Source: Bacteroidota bacterium (GTDB taxonomy: Bacteria > Bacteroidota > Bacteroidia > Chitinophagales > Chitinophagaceae). From it: a stretch of 64,000 nt of DNA. The translations under genes and the position numbers were made by a program. Under the pieces are notes generated by a model. That model saw nothing but the letters and a program-made list of their open reading frames with translations. It was not told the origin of the DNA and searched no databases. Below, one piece after another: positions 39,583 to 47,533 of the stretch. Position 1 is the stretch's first letter, and each line of letters opens with the position of its first letter. Location of the stretch: positions 33,332 through 97,331 of the forward strand of contig JABDGW010000002.1 in NCBI GenBank assembly GCA_013285855.1. Reading direction: 5' to 3'.

Positions 39583-40680
39583 ATGAAATTAATTTTTTGT
39601 ATTGCTGCATTTGCGTGTATGCAATTAAGTGTAAAAGCACAAACAGGCATAAACACAGATTCGCTTTTGCAGTTGGTTAAAGAAGCTTATATATATGGTT
39701 ACCCGGTTGAACAATCGTACCGCATGTATGTAACCTTGCCTGATAATACAGGCCAGCCAAAAAGATTGTATAATCATTTTTCGTATGCTGATAAATTAGC
39801 CACCGCAGCAATTGATAACACTGCAAAAATTACTGCATATAAAGCAACAAGAAACCGCGGTGGTGCCGGTCCAAATAATGATACACCTTATTTCGGAAGT
39901 TTATTGGATTTAAGTGATGAGCCTGTTGTTTTATCAATACCAGATTTTGGCAATCGCTATTTCAGTTTTCAGTTCATTAATTTTTATAATAAAAATGTAC
40001 ATTATATAGGTTCAGGTTTTGACGATACAGTTGCTGCAAAATATGTATTGATTGGACCAAATTGGAAAGGCAAAATCCCTGCAGGTTTAAACCCAATTCA
40101 TTTTAAAGATGACCATCTTAATTTAGTTGGCCGTGTATTGGTTGAAGATGATTCTATTGATTTAAAAAATGTACTTGCATTGCAACACCAGGCAACATTA
40201 ACACCATTAAGTAAGTGGCCTGCACAAGAGCATAATTATGCAGGACTTGAACGCAACGATTTGCCTTTATACTATAATTCAATAGACAGTTTTTTCAGTA
40301 ACTTAAATAATGCTTTGCGCTTAAGTCCTGCACCGGATAATGATAAAGTTATATTGACAAAATTGAAAGCAGTAGGTGTTGGAAGGAACTTAAAGCCAAA
40401 AGGTTTCTGGTCTATAACTGCGTATGAAATTCCCGGCTATTTTTTATTGCCGAATTCTATTCATCGTGCTGCGATAAGAGATCGGACAAAAAATTTAAAA
40501 TATAATGAAGATGGTTCACTGGATATTTACATACAGTCAGATTCGCCGGGAAAAGACAAAGAATCAAACTGGTTACCCATAACAAAAACTGAATCTACGG
40601 TTACATTTCGTGTTTATTTGCCGCAAGAATCAGTGTTGAACAATCAATATAAATTGCCACCTATTGAAACTCTAAAATAA
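39583..40680 (+). CDS. DUF1254/DUF1214 domain secreted protein
   Basis: LVKEAYIYGYPVEQSYRMYV...NDTPYFGSLLDLSDEPVVLSIPDFGNRYFSFQFINFY...FWSITAYEIPGYFLLPN. Confidence 0.85.
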   Translation: MKLIFCIAAFACMQLSVKAQTGINTDSLLQLVKEAYIYGYPVEQSYRMYVTLPDNTGQPKRLYNHFSYADKLATAAIDNTAKITAYKATRNRGGAGPNNDTPYFGSLLDLSDEPVVLSIPDFGNRYFSFQFINFYNKNVHYIGSGFDDTVAAKYVLIGPNWKGKIPAGLNPIHFKDDHLNLVGRVLVEDDSIDLKNVLALQHQATLTPLSKWPAQEHNYAGLERNDLPLYYNSIDSFFSNLNNALRLSPAPDNDKVILTKLKAVGVGRNLKPKGFWSITAYEIPGYFLLPNSIHRAAIRDRTKNLKYNEDGSLDIYIQSDSPGKDKESNWLPITKTESTVTFRVYLPQESVLNNQYKLPPIETLK

Positions 40681-40686
40681 TAAAAC

Positions 40687-40902
40687 GTGTACCAAAAATT
40701 TAAGATGCTAAGTTTTTGTTTTGTTACAATAGCCTGTTTAAGCTGCCATAATAATTCTGTTAATTCAAATGCCATCGGCGTAAACAACAGTAGTCATCCA
40801 ACAAAGCCTTATTGCCCTTTGTGTAAAACTCCATCAAGGGCTTCTATGATGAAAGCATTTACCGATACAGTAAAGCATCAATCTTCTAATAAAAACCAAT
40901 AG
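40687..40902 (+). CDS. Small Cys-containing lipoprotein
   Basis: MLSFCFVTIACLSCHNNS (lipobox) ... KPYCPLCKTPSRASMMKAF; GTG 40687 or ATG 40705 start. Confidence 0.5.
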   Translation: MYQKFKMLSFCFVTIACLSCHNNSVNSNAIGVNNSSHPTKPYCPLCKTPSRASMMKAFTDTVKHQSSNKNQ

Positions 40903-40960
40903 TAAACATAGAGTTTTTCATACAGATAAAAGGGATTTGCAAAACAACATTTTTGAATAA

Positions 40961-41419
40961 GTTGTTATATACACCTTCGGTTACAGTTTAGCAGATACAG
41001 TTTATCTAACACCGCCCGCCGGCTTACCTAAAGGCCATTATTCTATTTTCGTAATTGCCAATGGCATAAATTCTGATGCGTTTCCTGTAAATGCTGCATT
41101 GCAAAGTGATGGTATAGCAGAAAACAATTCATCTGATTCAAGAGCTGCGGGAAGCGGTGCAATAACCCGTTTAAATATTTATCCGAATCCGGCAAAAACG
41201 TCCACAAATTTAAATGTGAATATTGCAAAAGCAGGCCATGTTGCGATAAACTTAGTTGATGTAAGCGGCAGGCAGTTAAAACAACTTATGAATGCTAATG
41301 TAAAAAGCGGTGAATTTTCCTTAACTGTAAATACCGCAGGCATTGCATCCGGAGTTTATTATGTAAGAATGATTACAAACGATGAAACGCTAAATACTAA
41401 ATTAGTTGTGCAGTAAAGA
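40961..41419 (+). pseudogene. Truncated 3' fragment of a T9SS-secreted protein
   Basis: Open frame from 40961 (after TAA at 40958): VVIYTFGYSLADTVYLTPPAGLPKGHYSIFVIANGINSDAFPVNAALQSDG...LNIYPNPAKTSTNLNVN...GVYYVRMITNDETLNTKLVVQ*; no upstream start or signal peptide. Confidence 0.6.
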
Positions 41420-41476
41420 TTGTTATCACAAATAAAATTATTGATATCACTTAGCTTAAAAGCAGATAATTAAACG

Positions 41477-41511
41477 CAAAAAAAGCATCAAATTAATTTG
41501 ATGCTTTTTTT
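41477..41511. terminator. Bidirectional terminator
   Basis: AAAAAAAGCATCAAATTAATTTGATGCTTTTTTT, near-perfect palindrome with A and T tracts, between convergent genes. Confidence 0.85.
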
Positions 41512-41529
41512 GTTTGATGATGTATATAT

Positions 41530-42144
41530 TTATTTACCAAGCCCAACTAACAAGCCAACATTTACTCCAACGTTTCCGTTATGTTGTGTGCTGTTATTGC
41601 TTTTAGTAATGTCTGTTAACCCCTGGTAAAAAGCTAAGTCAGTGTTTAACCATGTGCGTTGTGCCAGCCTGAAGTTTAAACCTGCTGCTGCTGTTACACC
41701 AAAATCAAAATTCTTAATGTCATCATTAATATCCGTTTTAACTTTTACACCCGAAACAGATGAAGTTTCATTTGCATCAGTTAAAAATCCAAATGTTGGC
41801 CCTGCAGAAATTTTAGGACGAACTGCGTTGCCTTGCTTGCCAAAGAAATAAATAGCTTTTACAGGCACACGTACATAGTTGGTATTAATTGTATTGGTTA
41901 TACCTGCCTGCTCAACTTTATTTCCTTCAGCAGAATATTTTACATCTGCTCCTATACCCCAATTTGATTTTGTACTATAAACAAGGGAAAGGCCTGCATT
42001 CCATGCGGGATTAAATTTTCCATCTCCGTTTGAATTGCTTATCCATGAATGGCCGAACCCACCTGTAGGCCCAAAAGAAACAGTTTGTGCTTTAGAAATA
42101 ATCCCAATTCCTAAGATCGCTGCGATAATCATTGCTTTTTTCAT
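41530..42144 (-). CDS. PorT-family outer membrane beta-barrel protein
   Basis: MKKAMIIAAILGIGIISKAQTVSFGPTGGFGHSW... signal peptide and C-terminal barrel strands; internal ATG preferred over 42243. Confidence 0.75.
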   Translation of the reverse strand: MKKAMIIAAILGIGIISKAQTVSFGPTGGFGHSWISNSNGDGKFNPAWNAGLSLVYSTKSNWGIGADVKYSAEGNKVEQAGITNTINTNYVRVPVKAIYFFGKQGNAVRPKISAGPTFGFLTDANETSSVSGVKVKTDINDDIKNFDFGVTAAAGLNFRLAQRTWLNTDLAFYQGLTDITKSNNSTQHNGNVGVNVGLLVGLGK

Positions 42145-42263
42145 AACATTTATTTTTGTGGGAATGACTTTAAAAATATCATGCCAAACAAAAATGTTAA
42201 ATGAGTGTAATGTCATGCAGCGTTTTTCTGTTATCGCTTTCATAGGATATATTATAAATAAAT

Positions 42264-42292
42264 AAGCACTTATACAATTTATATAAGTGCTT
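42264..42292. terminator. Hairpin terminator downstream of sucC
   Basis: Perfect 11-bp stem AAGCACTTATA-CAATTTA-TATAAGTGCTT. Confidence 0.65.
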
Positions 42293-42316
42293 ATACAATT
42301 TTAGTTTGATAAAAAA

Positions 42317-43528
42317 TTACGCTACTGCTCTTTTCACTAGGTCTGCAGCTTCACTTAATAAAATAGCAGATTGCACCTGCAGCCCGCTTTCATCAATTAA
42401 TTTTTTGGCTTCGTCTGCATTAGTTCCCTGTAAGCGTACAATAATAGGAATATTAATATTGCCAAGGTTTTTATATGCTTCAATTACACCGGCAGCTACG
42501 CGGTCGCAACGCACAATTCCTCCAAAAATATTTATAAGAATAGCTTTTACATTCGGATCTTTTAAAATAATGCGAAATCCTGCCTCTACAGTTTGTGCAT
42601 TAGCTGTACCGCCTACATCTAAAAAGTTTGCAGGATTACCGCCGCTGAGTTTTATCATATCCATAGTTGCCATAGCAAGCCCGGCACCATTTACCATGCA
42701 ACCAACATTACCATCAAGCTTTACAAAATTCAAATTGTATTTTCCGGCTTCTACTTCGGTAGGATATTCTTCAGCAAAATCACGCAGCGCTTCCAGGTCA
42801 GCATGGCGCATCAAAGCATTATCATCAAGATTCATTTTGCAATCTACTGCAATCATTTTTTCATCGCTTGTTTTAAACAAAGGGTTTATCTCAACCATTG
42901 AACAATCCAATCCAACATAAGCATTATATAAATTGGTCACAAACTTTACACAATTCTTAAATGCCTCACCTTTCAATCCAAAATTAAAAGCAATCTTTCT
43001 TGCCTGGAAAGGCTGTAATCCGCCCGAAGGATGCACCCATTCTTTAAAAATTTTATCCGGCGTATCATGTGCAACTTCTTCAATATCCATTCCACCCTGT
43101 GTACTGTACATAATTACATTTTGCCCTTTTGTTCTATCAAGCAAAACAGATAAATAAAATTCTTTTGTTGGGTTTGGCCCGGGATAATAAACATCCTGAG
43201 CAATTAAAACTTTATTTACTTTTTTACCTGCCTCGCCTGTTTGTTTTGTTACCAGTATGCCACCCAAAATATTACCTGCAATGGCTGCAACTTCTTCAAG
43301 ACTTTTACCAACAGCAACCCCTTTTTGTTTTGTGCCCTTTATTTCACCTTTGCCGCGGCCACCCGCATGTATCTGCGCTTTTACTACGGCAAAATTATTT
43401 TGCGTTTGACTTTTAATGTTACGGTAAGCTTCTTCTGCCTCGTGCACGGTGCTGCAGGCATAACCTTCCTGCACAGGCACATTATATTTTTTTATTAATT
43501 CCTTGGCCTGGTATTCATGAAGATTCAT
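42317..43528 (-). CDS. sucC: Succinyl-CoA synthetase beta subunit (ADP-forming)
   Basis: MNLHEYQAKELIKKYNVPVQEGYACST...AQIHAGGRGKG...CMVNGAGLAMATMDMIKLSGGNPANFLDVGG...NIFGGIVRCD. Confidence 0.97.
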   Translation of the reverse strand: MNLHEYQAKELIKKYNVPVQEGYACSTVHEAEEAYRNIKSQTQNNFAVVKAQIHAGGRGKGEIKGTKQKGVAVGKSLEEVAAIAGNILGGILVTKQTGEAGKKVNKVLIAQDVYYPGPNPTKEFYLSVLLDRTKGQNVIMYSTQGGMDIEEVAHDTPDKIFKEWVHPSGGLQPFQARKIAFNFGLKGEAFKNCVKFVTNLYNAYVGLDCSMVEINPLFKTSDEKMIAVDCKMNLDDNALMRHADLEALRDFAEEYPTEVEAGKYNLNFVKLDGNVGCMVNGAGLAMATMDMIKLSGGNPANFLDVGGTANAQTVEAGFRIILKDPNVKAILINIFGGIVRCDRVAAGVIEAYKNLGNINIPIIVRLQGTNADEAKKLIDESGLQVQSAILLSEAADLVKRAVA

Positions 43529-43628
43529 AAAAATTATTTGTTGCGAAGATAATAGTTTGTTGTTTGCGGTTCCGGGGTTATTAGCTGTTATAATTTTGTT
43601 GATTTAATTTAAAACGTTCCTCAAAAAC

Positions 43629-43862
43629 TCAATCATGTAAATGTTCAATTGGCTTTTTCCAGATCTTTATATTAATAAAAATGAGCGCAGTAAAACTTAC
43701 AAGAATCCAGGTATAAAATACAAAATTGCCCCAACGGATTTTATCTTCAAAAAAAGCACACCCGTATTTAATGCCGGTGACCATATTCACAGTCATCCAT
43801 ATAATAAATAAGCCAATGCTTGCAGACAAGCGTTTAAAAAATTCTTTAATTCCCGGTTCCAT
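43629..43862 (-). CDS. Hypothetical two-TM membrane protein
   Basis: MEPGIKEFFKRLSASIGLFIIWMTVNMVTGIKYGCAFFEDKIRWGNFVFYTWILVSFTALIFINIKIWKKP. Confidence 0.55.
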   Translation of the reverse strand: MEPGIKEFFKRLSASIGLFIIWMTVNMVTGIKYGCAFFEDKIRWGNFVFYTWILVSFTALIFINIKIWKKPIEHLHD

Positions 43863-43965
43863 ATTAAACAAATAAAGCAAAAAAATTATTGCTGCCTCTT
43901 TTTAATAAGCAAAGTAAATAATGATAAGCCGCATTGAATTACATTTGCGCTCCGGAAAAAAATTT

Positions 43966-45246
43966 ATGCTGAACAGACGCGTACCTCCAAGAATAGCAGA
44001 TGCAACAGATTTTAATCTTCATTTAAAACCTTGCAAATATTTTGAATTGGATAATGGAATATCTGTATATGCAATGCATGCACCTGAGCAGGAAGTGGTA
44101 TTTGTTGAATGGGTATTTTATGCAGGCAACGCGTATGAAGAAAATAATATGACGGCGGCTTCTGTGAATTATCTTCTTAAAAACGGAACAAAAAATAAAA
44201 CAGCTTTTGCCCTTAATGATTTTTTTGAATTCTATGGTGCTTATTTAAACCGCAATTGTCATAATGAAACAGCCTCAGTAAAGCTGCATAGTTTAAGCAG
44301 GCATTTGCCGCAATTATTACCCGTGGTAACCGAGTTGCTTACAGAAAGTATTTTTCCTGAAGAAGAGCTTGCTATTTACAAACAAAATCAAAAACAAAGC
44401 CTTGAAGTAAATTTGAAGAAGTGCGATTTTGTTGCCAATCGTTTAATTGATGAATACTTGTTTGGCTTTTCGCATCCGTATGGAAAATATGCTTCTTTGG
44501 CTGATTATGATAAGCTTGAAAGAAACAAGCTTATTCATTTTTATGATAACTGCTATATTAATGGCAAATGCGTTTTGTTTATTGCAGGCAACCTTCCCGC
44601 TGATATAGAAGCATTGCTTAATAAAAATTTCGGTTCATTGTTGTGTAACAAACAAACACCTGGAACTATAAACTATAACAGCAATCCTGAAACCGAAAAA
44701 AATCATTTTATAATTAATGATGAGAACGGCATACAAGGCGCCGTAAGAATTGCTAGACCATTTCCAAACAGGCATCATCCTGATTTTATTAAAGTGCAGG
44801 TATTGAACAATATTTTAGGCGGTTATTTCGGTTCAAGGTTAATGAGTAATATAAGGGAAGATAAAGGATATACTTATGGCATTCACAGCTATCTTCAAAA
44901 TCATATTCACGAAAGCGCATGGATGATCTCCACTGAAGCAGGCCGTGATGTTTGCGAAGCGACAATTAAGGAAACATATAAAGAAATGAAACGCTTATGT
45001 GATGAGCCTGTTGCAGAAAAAGAGCTGCACCTGGTACGCAATTATATGATTGGAAGTATTCTGGGTGATATAGACGGTCCTTTTCAAACCTTATCCCGAT
45101 GGAAAAATTATGTACTGAATAATTTAAGTGCAGATTATTTTAATAACAGTATATCAAGTATAAAAAATATTGGAGCACTGGAATTGCAGGAGCTTGCCAA
45201 TAAATATTTACAACCAGATGCTTTTTACCAGCTTACAGTTATATAA
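43966..45246 (+). CDS. M16-family peptidase-like protein lacking the HxxEH motif
   Basis: M16 layout (YAGNAYEENNMTAASVNYLLKNGTKNKTA...; RPFPNRHHPDFIKVQVLNNILGGYFGSRLMSNIREDKGYTYGIHSYLQ) without the zinc motif; ORF opens at 43921. Confidence 0.85.
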   Translation: MLNRRVPPRIADATDFNLHLKPCKYFELDNGISVYAMHAPEQEVVFVEWVFYAGNAYEENNMTAASVNYLLKNGTKNKTAFALNDFFEFYGAYLNRNCHNETASVKLHSLSRHLPQLLPVVTELLTESIFPEEELAIYKQNQKQSLEVNLKKCDFVANRLIDEYLFGFSHPYGKYASLADYDKLERNKLIHFYDNCYINGKCVLFIAGNLPADIEALLNKNFGSLLCNKQTPGTINYNSNPETEKNHFIINDENGIQGAVRIARPFPNRHHPDFIKVQVLNNILGGYFGSRLMSNIREDKGYTYGIHSYLQNHIHESAWMISTEAGRDVCEATIKETYKEMKRLCDEPVAEKELHLVRNYMIGSILGDIDGPFQTLSRWKNYVLNNLSADYFNNSISSIKNIGALELQELANKYLQPDAFYQLTVI

Positions 45247-45597
45247 TAAATTATAAAAAAATGAGCCGCTCAATCTCTTGAAACGGCTCAAAGCATAACC
45301 CCCATAAAAATTTCATTTATGTATAACTATGTTTTGTTGTCAGTATTTATCTTCTTCACTGAATAATTATTCACTGCAAATGCTTTAATCGTTTTTCCGG
45401 AATTATTGGTAACAGCCAATTACATTTTTTTTGTATTATACAGAAACATTATTTACCATTCAGGCTAAGCAGTGCATTTTTAAAAAAGATCATAATGCCC
45501 GCGTTAAGCAAAAGTTATCACTAACATGATAAAGATTGCATTAATGTTAACCTATTAATCCGTTACTTTGCACCTCATTTCAAGTACAGTCAGCAGC

Positions 45598-46668
45598 ATG
45601 AATAACATTCCAAAATTTACACAATTAAAACCTTCATTTCATACAGAATTAAAAAACCGTATTTCTCAGTATTTCGAAACGACCGGAAAATCAACAACAG
45701 GTAATTGGAGGCTTTGGATAAAAGCCGCTATTTTACTTACAGTGCTTATAGGTTTATATATTCATCTCGTATTTTTTACGCCAGATGTTTTTTTGGCAGT
45801 TGCGGAATGTGTTTTGCTCGGCGCCACTGTTGCTGCTATTGGTTTTAACATTATGCACGATGGTGCACATGGAAGCTTTAGTAAATCCCAGATTCTTAAT
45901 AAAATGGCAGCGGTTACTTTAGGCATTTTAGGCGGCAGTCATTTTATGTGGAATATGAAGCATAATATCATCCATCACGCTTATACTAATATTGATGGCA
46001 TAGATGACGATATTGATGCAAAGCCTTTTTTAAGAATGGCTTCTACGCAAAAAAAATATAAAATGCATCGTTTTCAGCATTGGTATTTTTGGTTTTTTTA
46101 TTGCCTTCTTTATATATACTGGATATTTTTTTCTGATTATAAAAAATATTTTACACGCAAAATAGGCGATGTTCCTTTAAAGAAAATGACCACAAAAGAT
46201 CATTTTTATTTCTGGACGTACAAGCTTATAAGTAACGTAATTTTTATTTTAATACCTATGTTTACCGTAGGTGTTATTGATACCATTATTGGGTTTTTAA
46301 TAATGACCTTGGTTGCAGGCTTTATACTTAGCATTGTATTTCAGCTTGCGCATACAGTTGAGCACACACATTTTCCCATGCCTGATGAAGTAACCAATAA
46401 AATGGAAGATGAATGGGCGATTCACCAGTTAAAAACAACTGCAAATTTTGCAACAAAAAGCCGGGCAATTTCATGGTTTGTTGGCGGTTTAAATTTTCAG
46501 ATTGAGCACCATCTTTTCCCAAAAATTTCTCATGTTCATTATCCTAATATCAGCAAAATAATAAAGCAGGCATGTAAAGAATATAACATTACCTATGTTG
46601 AATACACACACATGTACCAGGCTGTAATTTCACACGTTTCTTTTTTAAGACAAATGGGAAGAGCTTAA
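45598..46668 (+). CDS. Acyl-CoA/fatty acid desaturase
   Basis: HDGAHGS, HNIIHHAYTN, EHHLFP histidine boxes in a multi-TM protein; internal ATG 45598 preferred. Confidence 0.92.
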   Translation: MNNIPKFTQLKPSFHTELKNRISQYFETTGKSTTGNWRLWIKAAILLTVLIGLYIHLVFFTPDVFLAVAECVLLGATVAAIGFNIMHDGAHGSFSKSQILNKMAAVTLGILGGSHFMWNMKHNIIHHAYTNIDGIDDDIDAKPFLRMASTQKKYKMHRFQHWYFWFFYCLLYIYWIFFSDYKKYFTRKIGDVPLKKMTTKDHFYFWTYKLISNVIFILIPMFTVGVIDTIIGFLIMTLVAGFILSIVFQLAHTVEHTHFPMPDEVTNKMEDEWAIHQLKTTANFATKSRAISWFVGGLNFQIEHHLFPKISHVHYPNISKIIKQACKEYNITYVEYTHMYQAVISHVSFLRQMGRA

Positions 46669-46805
46669 CGCTTAGCAACAGGTCAATAAGTCAATTAATA
46701 TAGTAATAAACAATCAAATTCAATAATCAAATCAATACTTAACTGAATATTGATCATTCCATGTTGAATATTGAATATTTCGAGTTTAATAATTAATAAT
46801 AGCTT

Positions 46806-47528
46806 TTAACTAACCAACTTTGCCAAAATAATTCCAGCAGCTACAGCAGCATTAAGCGATTCTGCGTTTCCTTTTTTTGGTATTGATATTTTTTTATGAA
46901 TGAAAGGTTGAATTTCATTCCGTATTCCTTTTGATTCGTTGCCGATAATTACAAGGCTTTCCGTTAATTTTTCAATCGCTGATATATTTTCCCCATCAAG
47001 CACGGCACCCAATACAACAATTTTATTGTTTGATAAAAAAGCTTTCAAATCAGTATAAACAATACTTACCCGCGCAATACTGCCCATTGTTGCCTGTACA
47101 ACTTTCGGGTTATATATGTCTGCCGTATCAGTTGAGGCGATGATATTTTCAATGCCAAACCAATCTGCCGTCCGCACAATTGTACCAAGGTTTCCGGGGT
47201 CTTGTATTCCATCAAGCACTAATGTAATTTTATTTTTTAAACCATGAATTTGTTCGGCTGTTTTCTTCCTGAAAATTGCAAAAACTTTATTAGGTGTTTT
47301 AAAATTTGAAATCTTTTTTAATTCATCTTCAGTTATCTCCACTGCATTTTCAATATCAGTATGCTCATCAAGCCAATCTTTTAGTGCATATATTTTTTTT
47401 AAATTAAAATCAGCCTCAATTAATTCAGATATAACCTTCAACCCTTCTGCTGTAAATACATCTTCTTCATCCCTGTTTTTTTTGTGGCGCAAAGTTTGGA
47501 TATATTTGACTTCATTCCTGCTGAGCAT
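46806..47528 (-). CDS. TrmH/SpoU-family RNA 2'-O-methyltransferase
   Basis: ITLVLDGIQDPGNLGTIVRTADWFGIENIIAS...VIIGNESKGIRNEI...ISIPKKGNAESLNAAVAAGIIL. Confidence 0.93.
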   Translation of the reverse strand: MLSRNEVKYIQTLRHKKNRDEEDVFTAEGLKVISELIEADFNLKKIYALKDWLDEHTDIENAVEITEDELKKISNFKTPNKVFAIFRKKTAEQIHGLKNKITLVLDGIQDPGNLGTIVRTADWFGIENIIASTDTADIYNPKVVQATMGSIARVSIVYTDLKAFLSNNKIVVLGAVLDGENISAIEKLTESLVIIGNESKGIRNEIQPFIHKKISIPKKGNAESLNAAVAAGIILAKLVS

Positions 47529-47533
47529 TCTTT

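Noticed and set aside
42306-43498. Plus-strand ORFs opposite sucC (204, 74, 95, 85 aa)
   Set aside because: Antisense shadow ORFs of a conserved housekeeping gene.
45262-45293. TGAGCCG...CGGCTCA hairpin after the M16 gene
   Set aside because: Probably a transcription terminator stem but lacks a clear T-run; not listed as a confident feature.
46680-46800. AT-rich spacer with GAATATTGA-type short repeats
   Set aside because: Low-complexity sequence without regular spacing; not a CRISPR or satellite array.
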